A DNA stretch of 64,000 nt from Candidatus Thiodiazotropha endoloripes (GTDB lineage: Bacteria; Pseudomonadota; Gammaproteobacteria; Chromatiales; Chromatiaceae): contig LVKA01000019.1 in the NCBI GenBank assembly GCA_001709035.1, forward strand, positions 1-64,000. The letters run 5' to 3'. Numbering within the stretch: the stretch's first letter is position 1; the number at the start of each line of letters is the position of its first letter. Both the position numbers and the translations under genes were made by a program. Under the pieces are notes generated by a model that saw only the letters and a program-made list of their open reading frames with translations, searched no databases and had not been told where the DNA came from. This document shows positions 36,050 to 44,551 of the stretch, in pieces.

Positions 36050-37105
36050 ATGAATCCCTACTGGAGCCCGGGCATCGATAAGCTATCCCCCTATGTTCCG
36101 GGGGAGCAGCCCAAGCTTGCGCGACTGGTCAAACTCAACACCAACGAGAATCCCTATGCCCCCTCACCCAAAGTGATCGAGGCGATCCGTGAAGAGGCGG
36201 GGGAGAATCTGCGGCGCTACCCCCAGGCGGACTCCGCCGAACTGCGTGAGGTGGTAGCTGAGTATTATGGCCTGCAAGCCGACCAGGTGTTCGTCGGCAA
36301 TGGTTCTGACGAGGTTCTGGCCCACACCTTCTTCGCCCTGTTCCAGCAGCCGAAGCCGCTACTGTTTCCCGACATCAGCTACAGCTTCTACCCGGTCTAC
36401 TGCGGCATCTACAACATTGATTACCGCACCATCCCCCTGAGAGAGGATTTCTCCATCGGCCTGGAAGATTATCCGATGGAAAACGGCGGCATCATCTTTC
36501 CCAATCCGAATGCCCCCACCGGGCGGTTGTTGGCGTTATCTGACATCGAACAGCTGCTGAAGCGTAATCGTGACTCTGCCGTGGTGGTTGACGAGGCCTA
36601 TATCGATTTCGGCGGGGAAAGCGCCGCCTCGCTGATCGACCGCTATCCGAATCTGCTGGTGGTGCAGACTCTCTCCAAATCCCGCTCTCTGGCCGGCCTG
36701 AGGATTGGCCTGGCGATGGGGGATGTGGGCCTGATCCAAGGCCTGATTCGAGTCAAAGACAGCTTCAACTCCTATCCGATGGATCGAATCGGCGCCAAAG
36801 CGGCGATCGCCTCATTCAAGGATGAGGACTATTTTCAGCAGATCCGTCAACAGATCATCAGCTCCCGGGACACCCTGACCGAAGCACTGACAAAGCTGGG
36901 TTTCCAGGTGCTGCCTTCTGCAGCCAACTTTGTCTTTGCCAGTCATCCTCGACATCAGGCTGAGACCATCTCAGCCAAACTGCGGCAACAGGGCGTCATC
37001 GTGCGTCACTTCAAGCAGCCCCGAATCAAAGCGTTTCTGCGTATCACCGTCGGTACAGCGGAAGAGAACCAAAGACTGCTCGAAGTACTGCAGCAGATCG
37101 TCTGA
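36050..37105 (+). CDS. hisC: histidinol-phosphate aminotransferase
   Basis: This encodes 351 residues of fold type I aminotransferase. [13 protein letters not shown] is near the start, [18 protein letters not shown] carries the cofactor phosphate-binding loop, NPNAPTGR and [14 protein letters not shown] are in the middle, and the PLP lysine is in [14 protein letters not shown]. It converts imidazole acetol-phosphate to histidinol phosphate. It closes the murA-hisGDC block. Only the three his genes of the usual ten are here; the remainder must be elsewhere. Confidence 0.96.
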   Translation: MNPYWSPGIDKLSPYVPGEQPKLARLVKLNTNENPYAPSPKVIEAIREEAGENLRRYPQADSAELREVVAEYYGLQADQVFVGNGSDEVLAHTFFALFQQPKPLLFPDISYSFYPVYCGIYNIDYRTIPLREDFSIGLEDYPMENGGIIFPNPNAPTGRLLALSDIEQLLKRNRDSAVVVDEAYIDFGGESAASLIDRYPNLLVVQTLSKSRSLAGLRIGLAMGDVGLIQGLIRVKDSFNSYPMDRIGAKAAIASFKDEDYFQQIRQQIISSRDTLTEALTKLGFQVLPSAANFVFASHPRHQAETISAKLRQQGVIVRHFKQPRIKAFLRITVGTAEENQRLLEVLQQIV

Positions 37106-37183
37106 GTCGATTTTCAGGCTGCAAATGAACACATACGACTTTCCTGCCTCTCCCTCTATTCTTGCTTAGCTGCTGAAATCCGC

Positions 37184-37576
37184 TTATGAGTTTGCTGCTG
37201 ACTCATAGGCACGGTTAACCAACATCTGCAGATTTTCTGAGTTGTAGGGTACCGGGTACCAACCAGTTTCTTGCTTAAAGCTTTCAGGCTGTGGTGTCAT
37301 CGGCAAACCCAATTCAGCGCTTTGTGACAATCTTAAACCCACATTCCGCATACCCGAGGCATAGGCGAAAACAATCCCATTCACATACCAGAGCATATAA
37401 GCAAAGTTCTGACTGTCGGGACAATAGGACTTCACACCTTCAAGCTCGGATAGACACTTTTCAATCGGAGCAATGATGTCTGTATGACAGCTCTGCCCAT
37501 CAAGATGAGTCAATATCTGCTGATTCAATGGATTGTCCAATTCGGACGGTATCGGTTTGATCATATTACCCATCAC
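37184..37576 (-). CDS. conserved hypothetical protein
   Basis: This encodes 130 residues, with candidate starts at MMGNMIKP and MIKPIPSE. It is acidic, with no signal peptide or membrane helix. The central part SDAY-like helix is replaced by QNFAYMLWYVNGIVFAYASGMRNVGLRLS, and the end GWYPVPYNSENLQMLVNRAYESA looks like a packed alpha protein. I do not recognise the family and no function is claimed. It lies convergent to hisC and just upstream of a large palindromic element. Confidence 0.55.
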   Translation of the reverse strand: MMGNMIKPIPSELDNPLNQQILTHLDGQSCHTDIIAPIEKCLSELEGVKSYCPDSQNFAYMLWYVNGIVFAYASGMRNVGLRLSQSAELGLPMTPQPESFKQETGWYPVPYNSENLQMLVNRAYESAANS

Positions 37577-37647
37577 TACCGGTTGACACTGACACAGAAG
37601 AACTCACATATATTTGTGTTCATTTGCAGACAGAATTCTTCCTGGTT

Positions 37648-37813
37648 TAGGGAACCTCCGAACAAGTCATGAACCGAACAGATTGTCGATCAAAATGCAC
37701 CAATTCAAGGCGCAGATCGCAGGTAATAGCCCGCTATTGAGAAGATCTGCAACATAGAAGTGGTGCGTTTTGGTGACGAGATGTCGGTTCATGACTCGCT
37801 CAGAGCTTCCTTA
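37648..37813. mobile_element. imperfect palindromic MITE-like element
   Basis: About 166 bases that fold back on themselves along the whole length. The left end GGAACCTCCGAACAAGTCATGAACCGA aligns with the inverse of the right end GGAAGCTCTGAGCGAGTCATGAACCGA, and pairing continues to the centre (GCAGATC ... GATCTGC). It sits right behind the fructosamine kinase stop and has no gene. It is different from the GGGCCTGTTAACAC family near priA. Confidence 0.65.
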
Positions 37814-37816
37814 GAT

Positions 37817-38695
37817 TCAAACTTCAGCCAGCAACCGGTCGATCATCCCCTCCGCCTGACTGAGATAACCACCACCGAACAGATTGAGGTGATTGAGAAT
37901 GTGGTAGAGGTTATACAACACCTTGCGAGTGGAGTAGCCCGGCGACAGGGGCAAACTCTCCCGATAGGCATCGTAGAAGCGGTTGCCGAATCCGCCAAAC
38001 AGCTCGGTCATCGCCAGGTCCGCCTCCCGATCACCAAAGTAGACCGCCGGATCGTAGATTACCGGCTGCCCCGTCCGGTCATAGGCCAAATTGCCACCCC
38101 ACAGATCACCATGCAGGATCGACGCGACCGGTTGGTGGTCCAGCAGCAGATGAAAGTGATCGAGCAGCCGCTCACCCCGCCGCTGCAGACTTCCCCGGTA
38201 TCCGTTCTCTCCTGCCAGTTGCAACTGGAAACCGAGACGCTGCTCACGCCAGAACTCGATCCAGTCATCCTCTCTTTGATTCGGCTGATGGGTTGAACCG
38301 ATGGTATTGTCCCGGTGCCATCCGAAATAGGGCTGCTCTACCTGATGCATGGCGGCCAGCATGCGCCCGGCAATCTCCGCACCATCCCGACTGCCGTGCC
38401 CCATCTCCAGAAACTCCATCACCAGATAGGATTGATCGCCACTCACACCGCTGCAAACCGGCCTGGGTACTCGAATGGTATGGGTATCGGCCAGGGCCTG
38501 AAGTCCCTCTGACTCCGCTTCGAACATATCGAGCAAACTACTTCGATTGAGTTTGACGAAATAGCTGCGCTCACCATCGTTCAAGCGCACCCCGGTGTTG
38601 ATGCATCCCCCACCGATCATTTTAGGCTCTAACGGACTGAATGGCGCTTCAGTAGCGTGTGCAATGTGCTGCGCGATAATCTGCCAATCATTCAT
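37817..38695 (-). CDS. fructosamine kinase family protein (ketosamine-3-kinase-like)
   Basis: This encodes 292 residues from the ATG at 38695 (MNDWQIIAQHIAHA). A frame starting further upstream is open but has no family match. The kinase fold is shown by the glycine loop MIGGGCINTGVRL, YFVKLNRSSLLDMFEAESEGL, LVMEFLEMG, and the catalytic ILHGDLWGGNLAYD with IYDPAVYFGDREADLAMTELFGGF. Members phosphorylate fructosamines on glycated proteins or ribulosamines so that they decay. It ends inside a palindromic element at its 3' side. Confidence 0.92.
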   Translation of the reverse strand: MNDWQIIAQHIAHATEAPFSPLEPKMIGGGCINTGVRLNDGERSYFVKLNRSSLLDMFEAESEGLQALADTHTIRVPRPVCSGVSGDQSYLVMEFLEMGHGSRDGAEIAGRMLAAMHQVEQPYFGWHRDNTIGSTHQPNQREDDWIEFWREQRLGFQLQLAGENGYRGSLQRRGERLLDHFHLLLDHQPVASILHGDLWGGNLAYDRTGQPVIYDPAVYFGDREADLAMTELFGGFGNRFYDAYRESLPLSPGYSTRKVLYNLYHILNHLNLFGGGYLSQAEGMIDRLLAEV

Positions 38696-39286
38696 GCCAA
38701 ATCCCCCTATCCTGCGGATCAAAGCCCGCCCTTTCACACCTCTGGCAGCCAGTGATTATTCACAATGTGCTAATGTTGCAACACAACATACAAGGCTTTG
38801 CGAATTTTATTACTATTAGAAGTGGTTAATATACTATAACTACTTGTTAATTATAGTGTTAGTCAAACTGCTAAAAAAATAGTCAAATTAACAGTAATCC
38901 AACAAACACAAGGCCTTGGGCCCTCTATTCCATAAATGTCCACAAAGTTATCCACAGCACTTGTGGAAAAAGTCCTGCCTTAAACCAGTGCATTTCGCCA
39001 ACTCATTGATAACAACATTTTATACCCCAATAACACCACCCTAATCCTCTCTCCCATCAACACGCCAAAACACCACAGACAGCTCTGAAGATTGCAATTG
39101 AACGACGCACAATGCAGAGTGACCACGGGTATGGCAAACCGAAATGGTGCGACAACCATTTCAACCGCTAACAGAGTCGTTCACTGATGTAGAATAATCA
39201 CACATCGCTCATTCCACCTTGCTGGAAAATAAAGCAGCCCCAGCAGGGCTGATTGGATTAGTGTTAACAGGCCCTGAAGTCTCGTG
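38696..39286. other. AT-rich gap with DnaA-box-like cluster before priA
   Basis: There are 590 bases without a gene. An AT-rich block at 38805-38885 is followed by a cluster at 38938-38969: TGTCCACAA, TTATCCACA (a perfect DnaA box) and TTGTGGAAA. At 39233-39274 there is a partial copy of the GGGCCTGTTAACAC element. priA starts 13 bases after that copy, so its promoter or leader may be inside it. Confidence 0.5.
39233..39274. repeat. partial GGGCCTGTTAACAC element before priA
   Basis: Only the right arm is present (GCAGCCCCAGCAGGGCTGATT, then GGATTAGTGTTAACAGGCCC), matching the right arm of the complete element at 41525-41682 at nearly all positions. It ends in TG where the complete copy has TA. 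Confidence 0.6.
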
Positions 39287-41485
39287 ATGGAATCGGATAC
39301 CATATTAAAGATAGCGCTCGCCGGCCCCCTTCGCGGCTACTTCGACTACCTACCTCCCGAAGACAAAGGCATTACGTTCGCCCCCGGATGCCGTTTTGAG
39401 ATACCTTTTGGCCGCAGCAGCCGAGTGGGCATACTGATTTCAACCAACAACAAGTCTTCAGTTCCGGCTGATAAACTGAAACGAGCTCTGTCTCAACTCG
39501 ACCATACCCCGCTGCTCCAGCCATCAGACCTGCGTCTTCTGAAGTGGGCGGCTGACTACTATGAGCACCCGTTGGGTGATGTCATATTTCATGCCCTGCC
39601 TGTCAACCTGAGAAAAAAACCGACCGCTTCCAAAACCAGCCCTCCAGGTCTGCGACTGACCCAGACAGGCGAGACTGTGGATGCAGACAGTCTCTCCAGA
39701 GCACCCAAGCAGCGCAGTGTAATCCTGGCACTTCAACGACATCCCCAGGGCTTGGCCAAAAGCAAGCTTGTGGAGGATCACGACCTCTCCCCTGCGGTAT
39801 TGCGCAGTCTGCTTGATAAAGGTCTGGTTACCCCCTGTGAACTACCGCCCCAACCACTCCCCAGTGAAGCGGCTTATCTGCTCAATCCACAACAAAAGCA
39901 GGCGGTAGACAAGGTCCGTGAAAAACTGGATGGATTTCAGGCCTTTCTGCTCAACGGGGTAACCGGCAGCGGAAAAACCGAGGTCTATCTGCACCTGGTA
40001 GCCGATGTTCTGGCCCAGGGACGCCAAGCATTGATCCTGGTTCCGGAGATCGGTCTGACCCCGCAGCTGCTGCAGCGTTTTCAACAACGCATGGGGCATG
40101 AGGTTGCCGTACTACACTCCGGACTGGCGGATGGAGAGCGGGAAAAGGTCTGGCATGCCATACGTCAGATGCGGCAGCATATCCTCATCGGAACACGTTC
40201 AGCCGTGTTTACCCCGATGCCCGACCTGGGTCTGGTAATTGTCGACGAGGAGCATGATCTCTCTTACAAACAGCAGGAAGGATTCCGTTATAACGCCAGG
40301 GATATCTCTCTGGTTCGTGCGCAGCAGACCGGCTGCCCAGTAATTCTGGGCTCTGCGACCCCATCCCTAGAGTCGTTGAGAAACGTTCAGGAGGGCCGTT
40401 ACCGCCAGCTCGATCTGCCGAAACGGGCCGCCGATGCCAGCATGCCCAGCCTTTCACTGATCGACATTCGCAATGGTCATCTCAAAGGGGGATTGTCTCC
40501 CGCCCTGCTCAAACACCTTGAACAGACCCTGCAGGCCGGGGAGCAGGCGATGTTGTTCCTCAACCGTCGCGGTTACGCCCCGATGCTCACCTGTCACGCC
40601 TGCGGTTGGCTGACCGACTGTCCCCGATGCGATGCGCGCATGACTCATCATCGCCGTCAGAAAATGCTCTGGTGTCACCATTGCGGTCACCAGCAGAGAG
40701 AACCGGCCGTTTGTCCCAGCTGTGGCAGCCCCGATCTGCGCCCAATCGGTCAAGGTACCGAACGGGTTGAAGAGATCTTACAGCAGCACTTTCCGAATTA
40801 TCCCCTGGCACGAATCGACAGGGACTCCACCAGCCGCAAGGGCAGTCTGGAAAAACTATTGAAGCAGGTCCAATCAGGCAGTATCCCACTGCTGATCGGT
40901 ACCCAGATGATCGCCAAAGGACACCATTTTCCCGCCGTCACACTGGTCGCCATCCTGGATGTTGATCAGGGGCTGTTTGGTGCCGATTTCAGAGCTTCTG
41001 AAAGAATGGCCCAGCTGATCCTGCAGGTGGCCGGCAGAGCTGGGCGGGCCGAACGCCCGGGAAGAGTGATGATCCAGACCCGTCATCCCGACCATCCATT
41101 GATGCAACTGCTGACCCAACAGGGATATGCTGCTTTTGCCAAACTGGCAATGCAGGAGCGGCAAATGGCTATGTTGCCCCCCTATGCTCATCAGATTCTG
41201 ATTCGCGCCGAAGCGACTCGATCGGATTATCCTGAGCTGTTTCTTAAACAGTTGTTACAAGCCTGTCAGAAACTCCAACACGCCGCAGAACTTGAGTTCT
41301 GGGGCCCGGTCCCTGCTCCCATGGAGCGGCGGGCCGGTAAGACCAGAGCCCATCTTCTGATTCAATCAAATCAGCGCCTGCCTTTGCATCGCTGGTTGTC
41401 GGAAGCAATCGAGATATTCCCGACGCTACCTCACGCCCGCAAGGTACGCTGGTCTGTCGACGTTGACCCACAAGAGATGCTGTGA
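39287..41485 (+). CDS. priA: primosomal replication protein N' (PriA helicase)
   Basis: This encodes 732 residues from ATG 39287. A 3'-DNA-binding N-terminal domain precedes the superfamily 2 helicase: Walker A NGVTGSGKTEVYLHL, Walker B IVDEEHDLSYKQQEG, and the zinc region with four CxxC pairs (CHACGWLTDCPRC, WCHHCGHQQREPAVCPSC). RVEEILQQHFPNYPLARIDRDS and QMIAKGHHFPAVTLV complete it. PriA restarts stalled replication forks by loading DnaB away from oriC. It stands alone. Its upstream region contains a DnaA-box-like cluster and a mobile-element fragment. Confidence 0.96.
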   Translation: MESDTILKIALAGPLRGYFDYLPPEDKGITFAPGCRFEIPFGRSSRVGILISTNNKSSVPADKLKRALSQLDHTPLLQPSDLRLLKWAADYYEHPLGDVIFHALPVNLRKKPTASKTSPPGLRLTQTGETVDADSLSRAPKQRSVILALQRHPQGLAKSKLVEDHDLSPAVLRSLLDKGLVTPCELPPQPLPSEAAYLLNPQQKQAVDKVREKLDGFQAFLLNGVTGSGKTEVYLHLVADVLAQGRQALILVPEIGLTPQLLQRFQQRMGHEVAVLHSGLADGEREKVWHAIRQMRQHILIGTRSAVFTPMPDLGLVIVDEEHDLSYKQQEGFRYNARDISLVRAQQTGCPVILGSATPSLESLRNVQEGRYRQLDLPKRAADASMPSLSLIDIRNGHLKGGLSPALLKHLEQTLQAGEQAMLFLNRRGYAPMLTCHACGWLTDCPRCDARMTHHRRQKMLWCHHCGHQQREPAVCPSCGSPDLRPIGQGTERVEEILQQHFPNYPLARIDRDSTSRKGSLEKLLKQVQSGSIPLLIGTQMIAKGHHFPAVTLVAILDVDQGLFGADFRASERMAQLILQVAGRAGRAERPGRVMIQTRHPDHPLMQLLTQQGYAAFAKLAMQERQMAMLPPYAHQILIRAEATRSDYPELFLKQLLQACQKLQHAAELEFWGPVPAPMERRAGKTRAHLLIQSNQRLPLHRWLSEAIEIFPTLPHARKVRWSVDVDPQEML

Positions 41486-42109
41486 TCTCAACGCAGAGTT
41501 CACGAAACATTAGACCAGTTACTAGGGCCTGTTAACACTAATCCAATGCGCCCTGCTGGGGCTGTTTTTGTGCCCGGCAAGGCAGAGTGAGCGTGGTGTA
41601 GCCCAGCTACATGAGCGAAAGATAACGCCGCTGGGTGCAAAAACAGCCCCAGCAGGGCGCATTGGATTAGTGTTAACAGGCCCTAAGCATATTGATGGAT
41701 ATTGTTATAACAGAGATCTATTCTGACGTATCAAACTCGTCACGACAAAACTACTTATAAACCAGCATCGGTTATTGTTAAAACTCAACAACGTTCTTTT
41801 TTCTTAACCAAATCTCCAACCCAATCATATTAAGCACTGAATTAATAGCAGACCAGTGAGTTGTCTCGCTCATTTACCTGCGGAGAGATGAAGCGCAACA
41901 CATGACACGATCTTTCTACTTGTCGACTACAACGCAATTCGAACACCATTCTTTGCCGATAAGCTAGGATACTAAGGAATTCTATGTTATTAAAAAATAC
42001 TTACGCTTCGAGTAAGCGTAAAAATTGGATTTACAGTTTTAGATAAAAACTTTTTTATTAAACATCAACAGATAAAAAGCAGGCCGCATGACAGTCTGGT
42101 TGGTGACTT
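41486..42109. other. gap between priA and the DUF4388-like gene
   Basis: These 624 bases include the MITE-like element (41525-41682). The rest (41683-42109) is AT-rich. Only one small hairpin (TTACGCTT at 42001-42008 against AAGCGTAA at 42014-42021) is visible. No gene is supported. Confidence 0.4.
41525..41682. mobile_element. complete MITE-like element (GGGCCTGTTAACAC family) with TA flanks
   Basis: A 158-base palindromic element with perfect 46-base terminal inverted repeats, each beginning GGGCCTGTTAACACTAATCC, around a centre of about 66 bases. It is flanked on both sides by TA (41523-41524 and 41683-41684), consistent with the TA target duplication of IS630/Tc1-mariner-type elements. 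It encodes no transposase and must be moved in trans, if at all. Confidence 0.75.
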
Positions 42110-42685
42110 ATGAGCTCAAACTACCTACCACTTACCGAGATCATTCTTGAACTTCGTTCATTGGCCAAGGGAAAATCCACTGGCTATCTCTTTATCGTCA
42201 GCAGCGAGCAACACTCCGCCACATTCGGCCTTGAACAGGGTCGTATCGTCTCCCTCCAATGCAGACTGCGTACCGGCGATAAAGCGATTCCATTGATCGC
42301 AAAAACCAAGCATGGATCCTGCCGATTTGAGGAGAGCACCAGCCTGATAAAGAAGATGCAGCTAGAAGATAACGAAACCATCTTCAACAAGATCCTATCC
42401 CTCCACGCACAGATGATTGAAGCTGCGTCCGACCAAGCGAAAGCAGCTATAAAAACTATCTCCGGCAATAACCGCCCTATACAGCTCTCCACTCAACAGA
42501 GAACCGAAATCGAAAACAGTCTACTGGAAGAGATTGGTCCAATGGGCAGTTTTGTTATGGATACAATTGAACGATGTAACGAATTCGATTCAATCAAAGA
42601 TATCATCAATGAAGAGATTGACCGACCCGATATCGCGCAGGCACTTCTGTTCAAAATCGACAAGATTATCAACCAATCTGTGTAA
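42110..42685 (+). CDS. DUF4388-like protein, probable signalling accessory
   Basis: This encodes 191 residues. The N-terminal half resembles the DUF4388/PATAN-type domain seen in response regulators and two-component accessory proteins: [22 protein letters not shown], then [16 protein letters not shown]. The C-terminal part ([23 protein letters not shown], then [14 protein letters not shown]) is like the C-terminal helical domain often paired with it. No catalytic residues are visible. Start ATG 42110 is supported weakly. It lies alone between two long gaps. Its function is inferred only as regulatory. Confidence 0.6.
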   Translation: MSSNYLPLTEIILELRSLAKGKSTGYLFIVSSEQHSATFGLEQGRIVSLQCRLRTGDKAIPLIAKTKHGSCRFEESTSLIKKMQLEDNETIFNKILSLHAQMIEAASDQAKAAIKTISGNNRPIQLSTQQRTEIENSLLEEIGPMGSFVMDTIERCNEFDSIKDIINEEIDRPDIAQALLFKIDKIINQSV

Positions 42686-43520
42686 CTCACTGATTGACTG
42701 TGATCAATGAATGAAGCCGCTTTAAAACGCCAAAGAGACCTTCGGAATTACGATACATGAAGACGAGCCGAAACTCCTTCATGGAGCCGACTCATAACCA
42801 TCAATTCCAACCAGTTAACCCGAACCAATAAGCGTTCACTATCACTGTCGCGAGCGGATTAAACAGGTGAGTTTTATAACACCATTTAGTTATAGTTATT
42901 GCTTCTGTTATTTTATTTGGTTTAGATTACCCTGGTTTTTTTAGGGATGTGAAGGATCGCTGAACATCAACACGCAACCTTGGGTTCATTTAATAAGGAA
43001 CTGACACGTATCAGTTTGTTGGTGATTCGATGGAGTATTGGCGTTACCGGTTATTGAAACCGCCAATCAGTCTAAACACACTGTTCTACTCACTACCAGC
43101 CGTAGACAGTCTGAAACATGACAAGCTCACTGGCCCAAAAACCCGGAAAGCCCAGTCTATCCTGCTGTCAATCCAGCAGCCACTCAACTTGAACCAACCA
43201 TTCATGAACTGTCTCCGGTCACACCCGCCAATCCATTTGGCCAGCCTGGCCCATCGTTTCAGCGGTAATTGGCACAGACAGACAAGCGCTTCGGCACACA
43301 TCCCACGAACCCGATCAACAAAACGATCGATGGCCAACGCCTACAACACGGAAAGGACATATAGAGGAGTACAAGGACTTAATCAGAAACACCAACCATT
43401 AGATCCTACAGTCAACTTGCAACCAACCGCAATCAAGATCTCACACCGAGTTAGATACATCAGCAGTATTTGAGATTACTTATATAAATTAGTTACATAA
43501 TATTTAATGAGGAGAAACCA
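42686..43520. other. 835-base gap without a supported gene
   Basis: A 147-codon frame at 43030-43473 exists but has no ribosome binding site and a composition unlike a protein. I see no repeat shared with other gaps. The promoter of the rhodanese gene probably lies at the right end, which becomes AT-rich (TTATATAAATTAGTTACAT) before GGAG at the start. Confidence 0.4.
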
Positions 43521-44543
43521 ATGAAGCTTCATAGGATTCTATTGTCCCTAACATTTTCATTCGCCATTCTGAGCGGAAATGCATCCGCTGCTCAACTGCC
43601 CGGCTCAATCGTAGATACCCAATGGTTGGCCAAGAACCTCAAAGAGGTTCAAGTCATCGATGTACGCTCCAATAAAGCGACTTTTACAACCCAACCTGTG
43701 TTTGAACTACAGGAAAAAGCCCAGCGGGAAGTATTGACACAGGCTGGCGGACATATTGAAAACGCCATTCTGCTGCCCTATAAATCGATTCGCGGTGAAC
43801 GTCAGGTTGATGGCCAGAAAGTAAAATATCTTCTACCGGAAAAAGATGATTTTGAACAACTCATGCAATCAGCGGGATTGCGTGCCGGTAAACCTATTAT
43901 CATCGTTTCCACCGGCATGACACCAAAGCGTGTAAACGAAGCACTGCGGCTATTCTGGCAATTGAAATATTTCGGTGAAGACAATATTTCCGTACTGGAT
44001 GGCGGACTGGCCGCCTGGCTCAACGATGGACACGAAGTGGTTACCACTGAGGGAAGCGCCACACCAGGCGACTGGAAGGCCACTGCAACCCGCAGTGAAC
44101 TGATCGCCACACCGAATGACGTCTCAAACGCCGATACCAATGTACAACTGGTCGATGCCCGTGGTACTGAACAATTCTACGGAATCAACAAACGGGACTA
44201 TGTCTCAGCTTTCGGCCATATCAGAGGCGCTAAAATGCTGCCGACAGAAGTACTGTTCCGCAAAGACCGCGATGCGGTCAAATTCTACTCCCCTGAGGCC
44301 TACCGTTCGATCCTGGAGATCAGTGAGATCGAAGCCGACCAACCGACCATTTTCTACTGCAACAGTGGTCATCTAGCCGCCGGCCCCTGGTTTATCGAAC
44401 ATGAACTCGTCGGCAACAACAAGGCACGCCTGTTTGATGGTTCGATGCATCAATGGACCCTGCAGAACCGTCCGGTAAAAACTGTGATGCTTGAGCCGCT
44501 TCCGGCCACCTGTAAATCAGGCATGAGCAAACCAGGCTGTTGA
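43521..44543 (+). CDS. exported tandem-rhodanese sulfurtransferase
   Basis: This encodes 340 residues with a signal peptide (cut near ASAAQ). Two rhodanese domains follow. The first carries VIDVRSN, but where the active-site loop should hold cysteine it reads IVSTGMTPKR, so it is likely inactive. The second has VDARGTEQFYG and the catalytic loop FYCNSGHLAAGPW with Cys. Such proteins move sulfane sulfur in the periplasm. Its stop overlaps the start region of the CxxCH/HAMP gene, so the pair forms an operon. The start is marked by GAGGAG. The partner and location suggest a sulfur-sensing or relay job, which is inference. Confidence 0.85.
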   Translation: MKLHRILLSLTFSFAILSGNASAAQLPGSIVDTQWLAKNLKEVQVIDVRSNKATFTTQPVFELQEKAQREVLTQAGGHIENAILLPYKSIRGERQVDGQKVKYLLPEKDDFEQLMQSAGLRAGKPIIIVSTGMTPKRVNEALRLFWQLKYFGEDNISVLDGGLAAWLNDGHEVVTTEGSATPGDWKATATRSELIATPNDVSNADTNVQLVDARGTEQFYGINKRDYVSAFGHIRGAKMLPTEVLFRKDRDAVKFYSPEAYRSILEISEIEADQPTIFYCNSGHLAAGPWFIEHELVGNNKARLFDGSMHQWTLQNRPVKTVMLEPLPATCKSGMSKPGC

Positions 44544-44551
44544 GAAGTCCA

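Noticed and set aside
38938-38969. Replication origin call
   Set aside because: One perfect DnaA box and two near matches are not enough; dnaA, dnaN or mnmG are not nearby.
42001-42021. Small hairpin as a terminator
   Set aside because: Eight-base stem with only a minus-strand T-run, and no minus-strand gene is near to be terminated.
43030-43473. 147-codon frame in the gap before the rhodanese gene
   Set aside because: No ribosome binding site, high Pro/His/Thr/Ser content with no hydrophobic core pattern, and no domain. A minus-strand frame of similar length overlaps it. Looks like chance.
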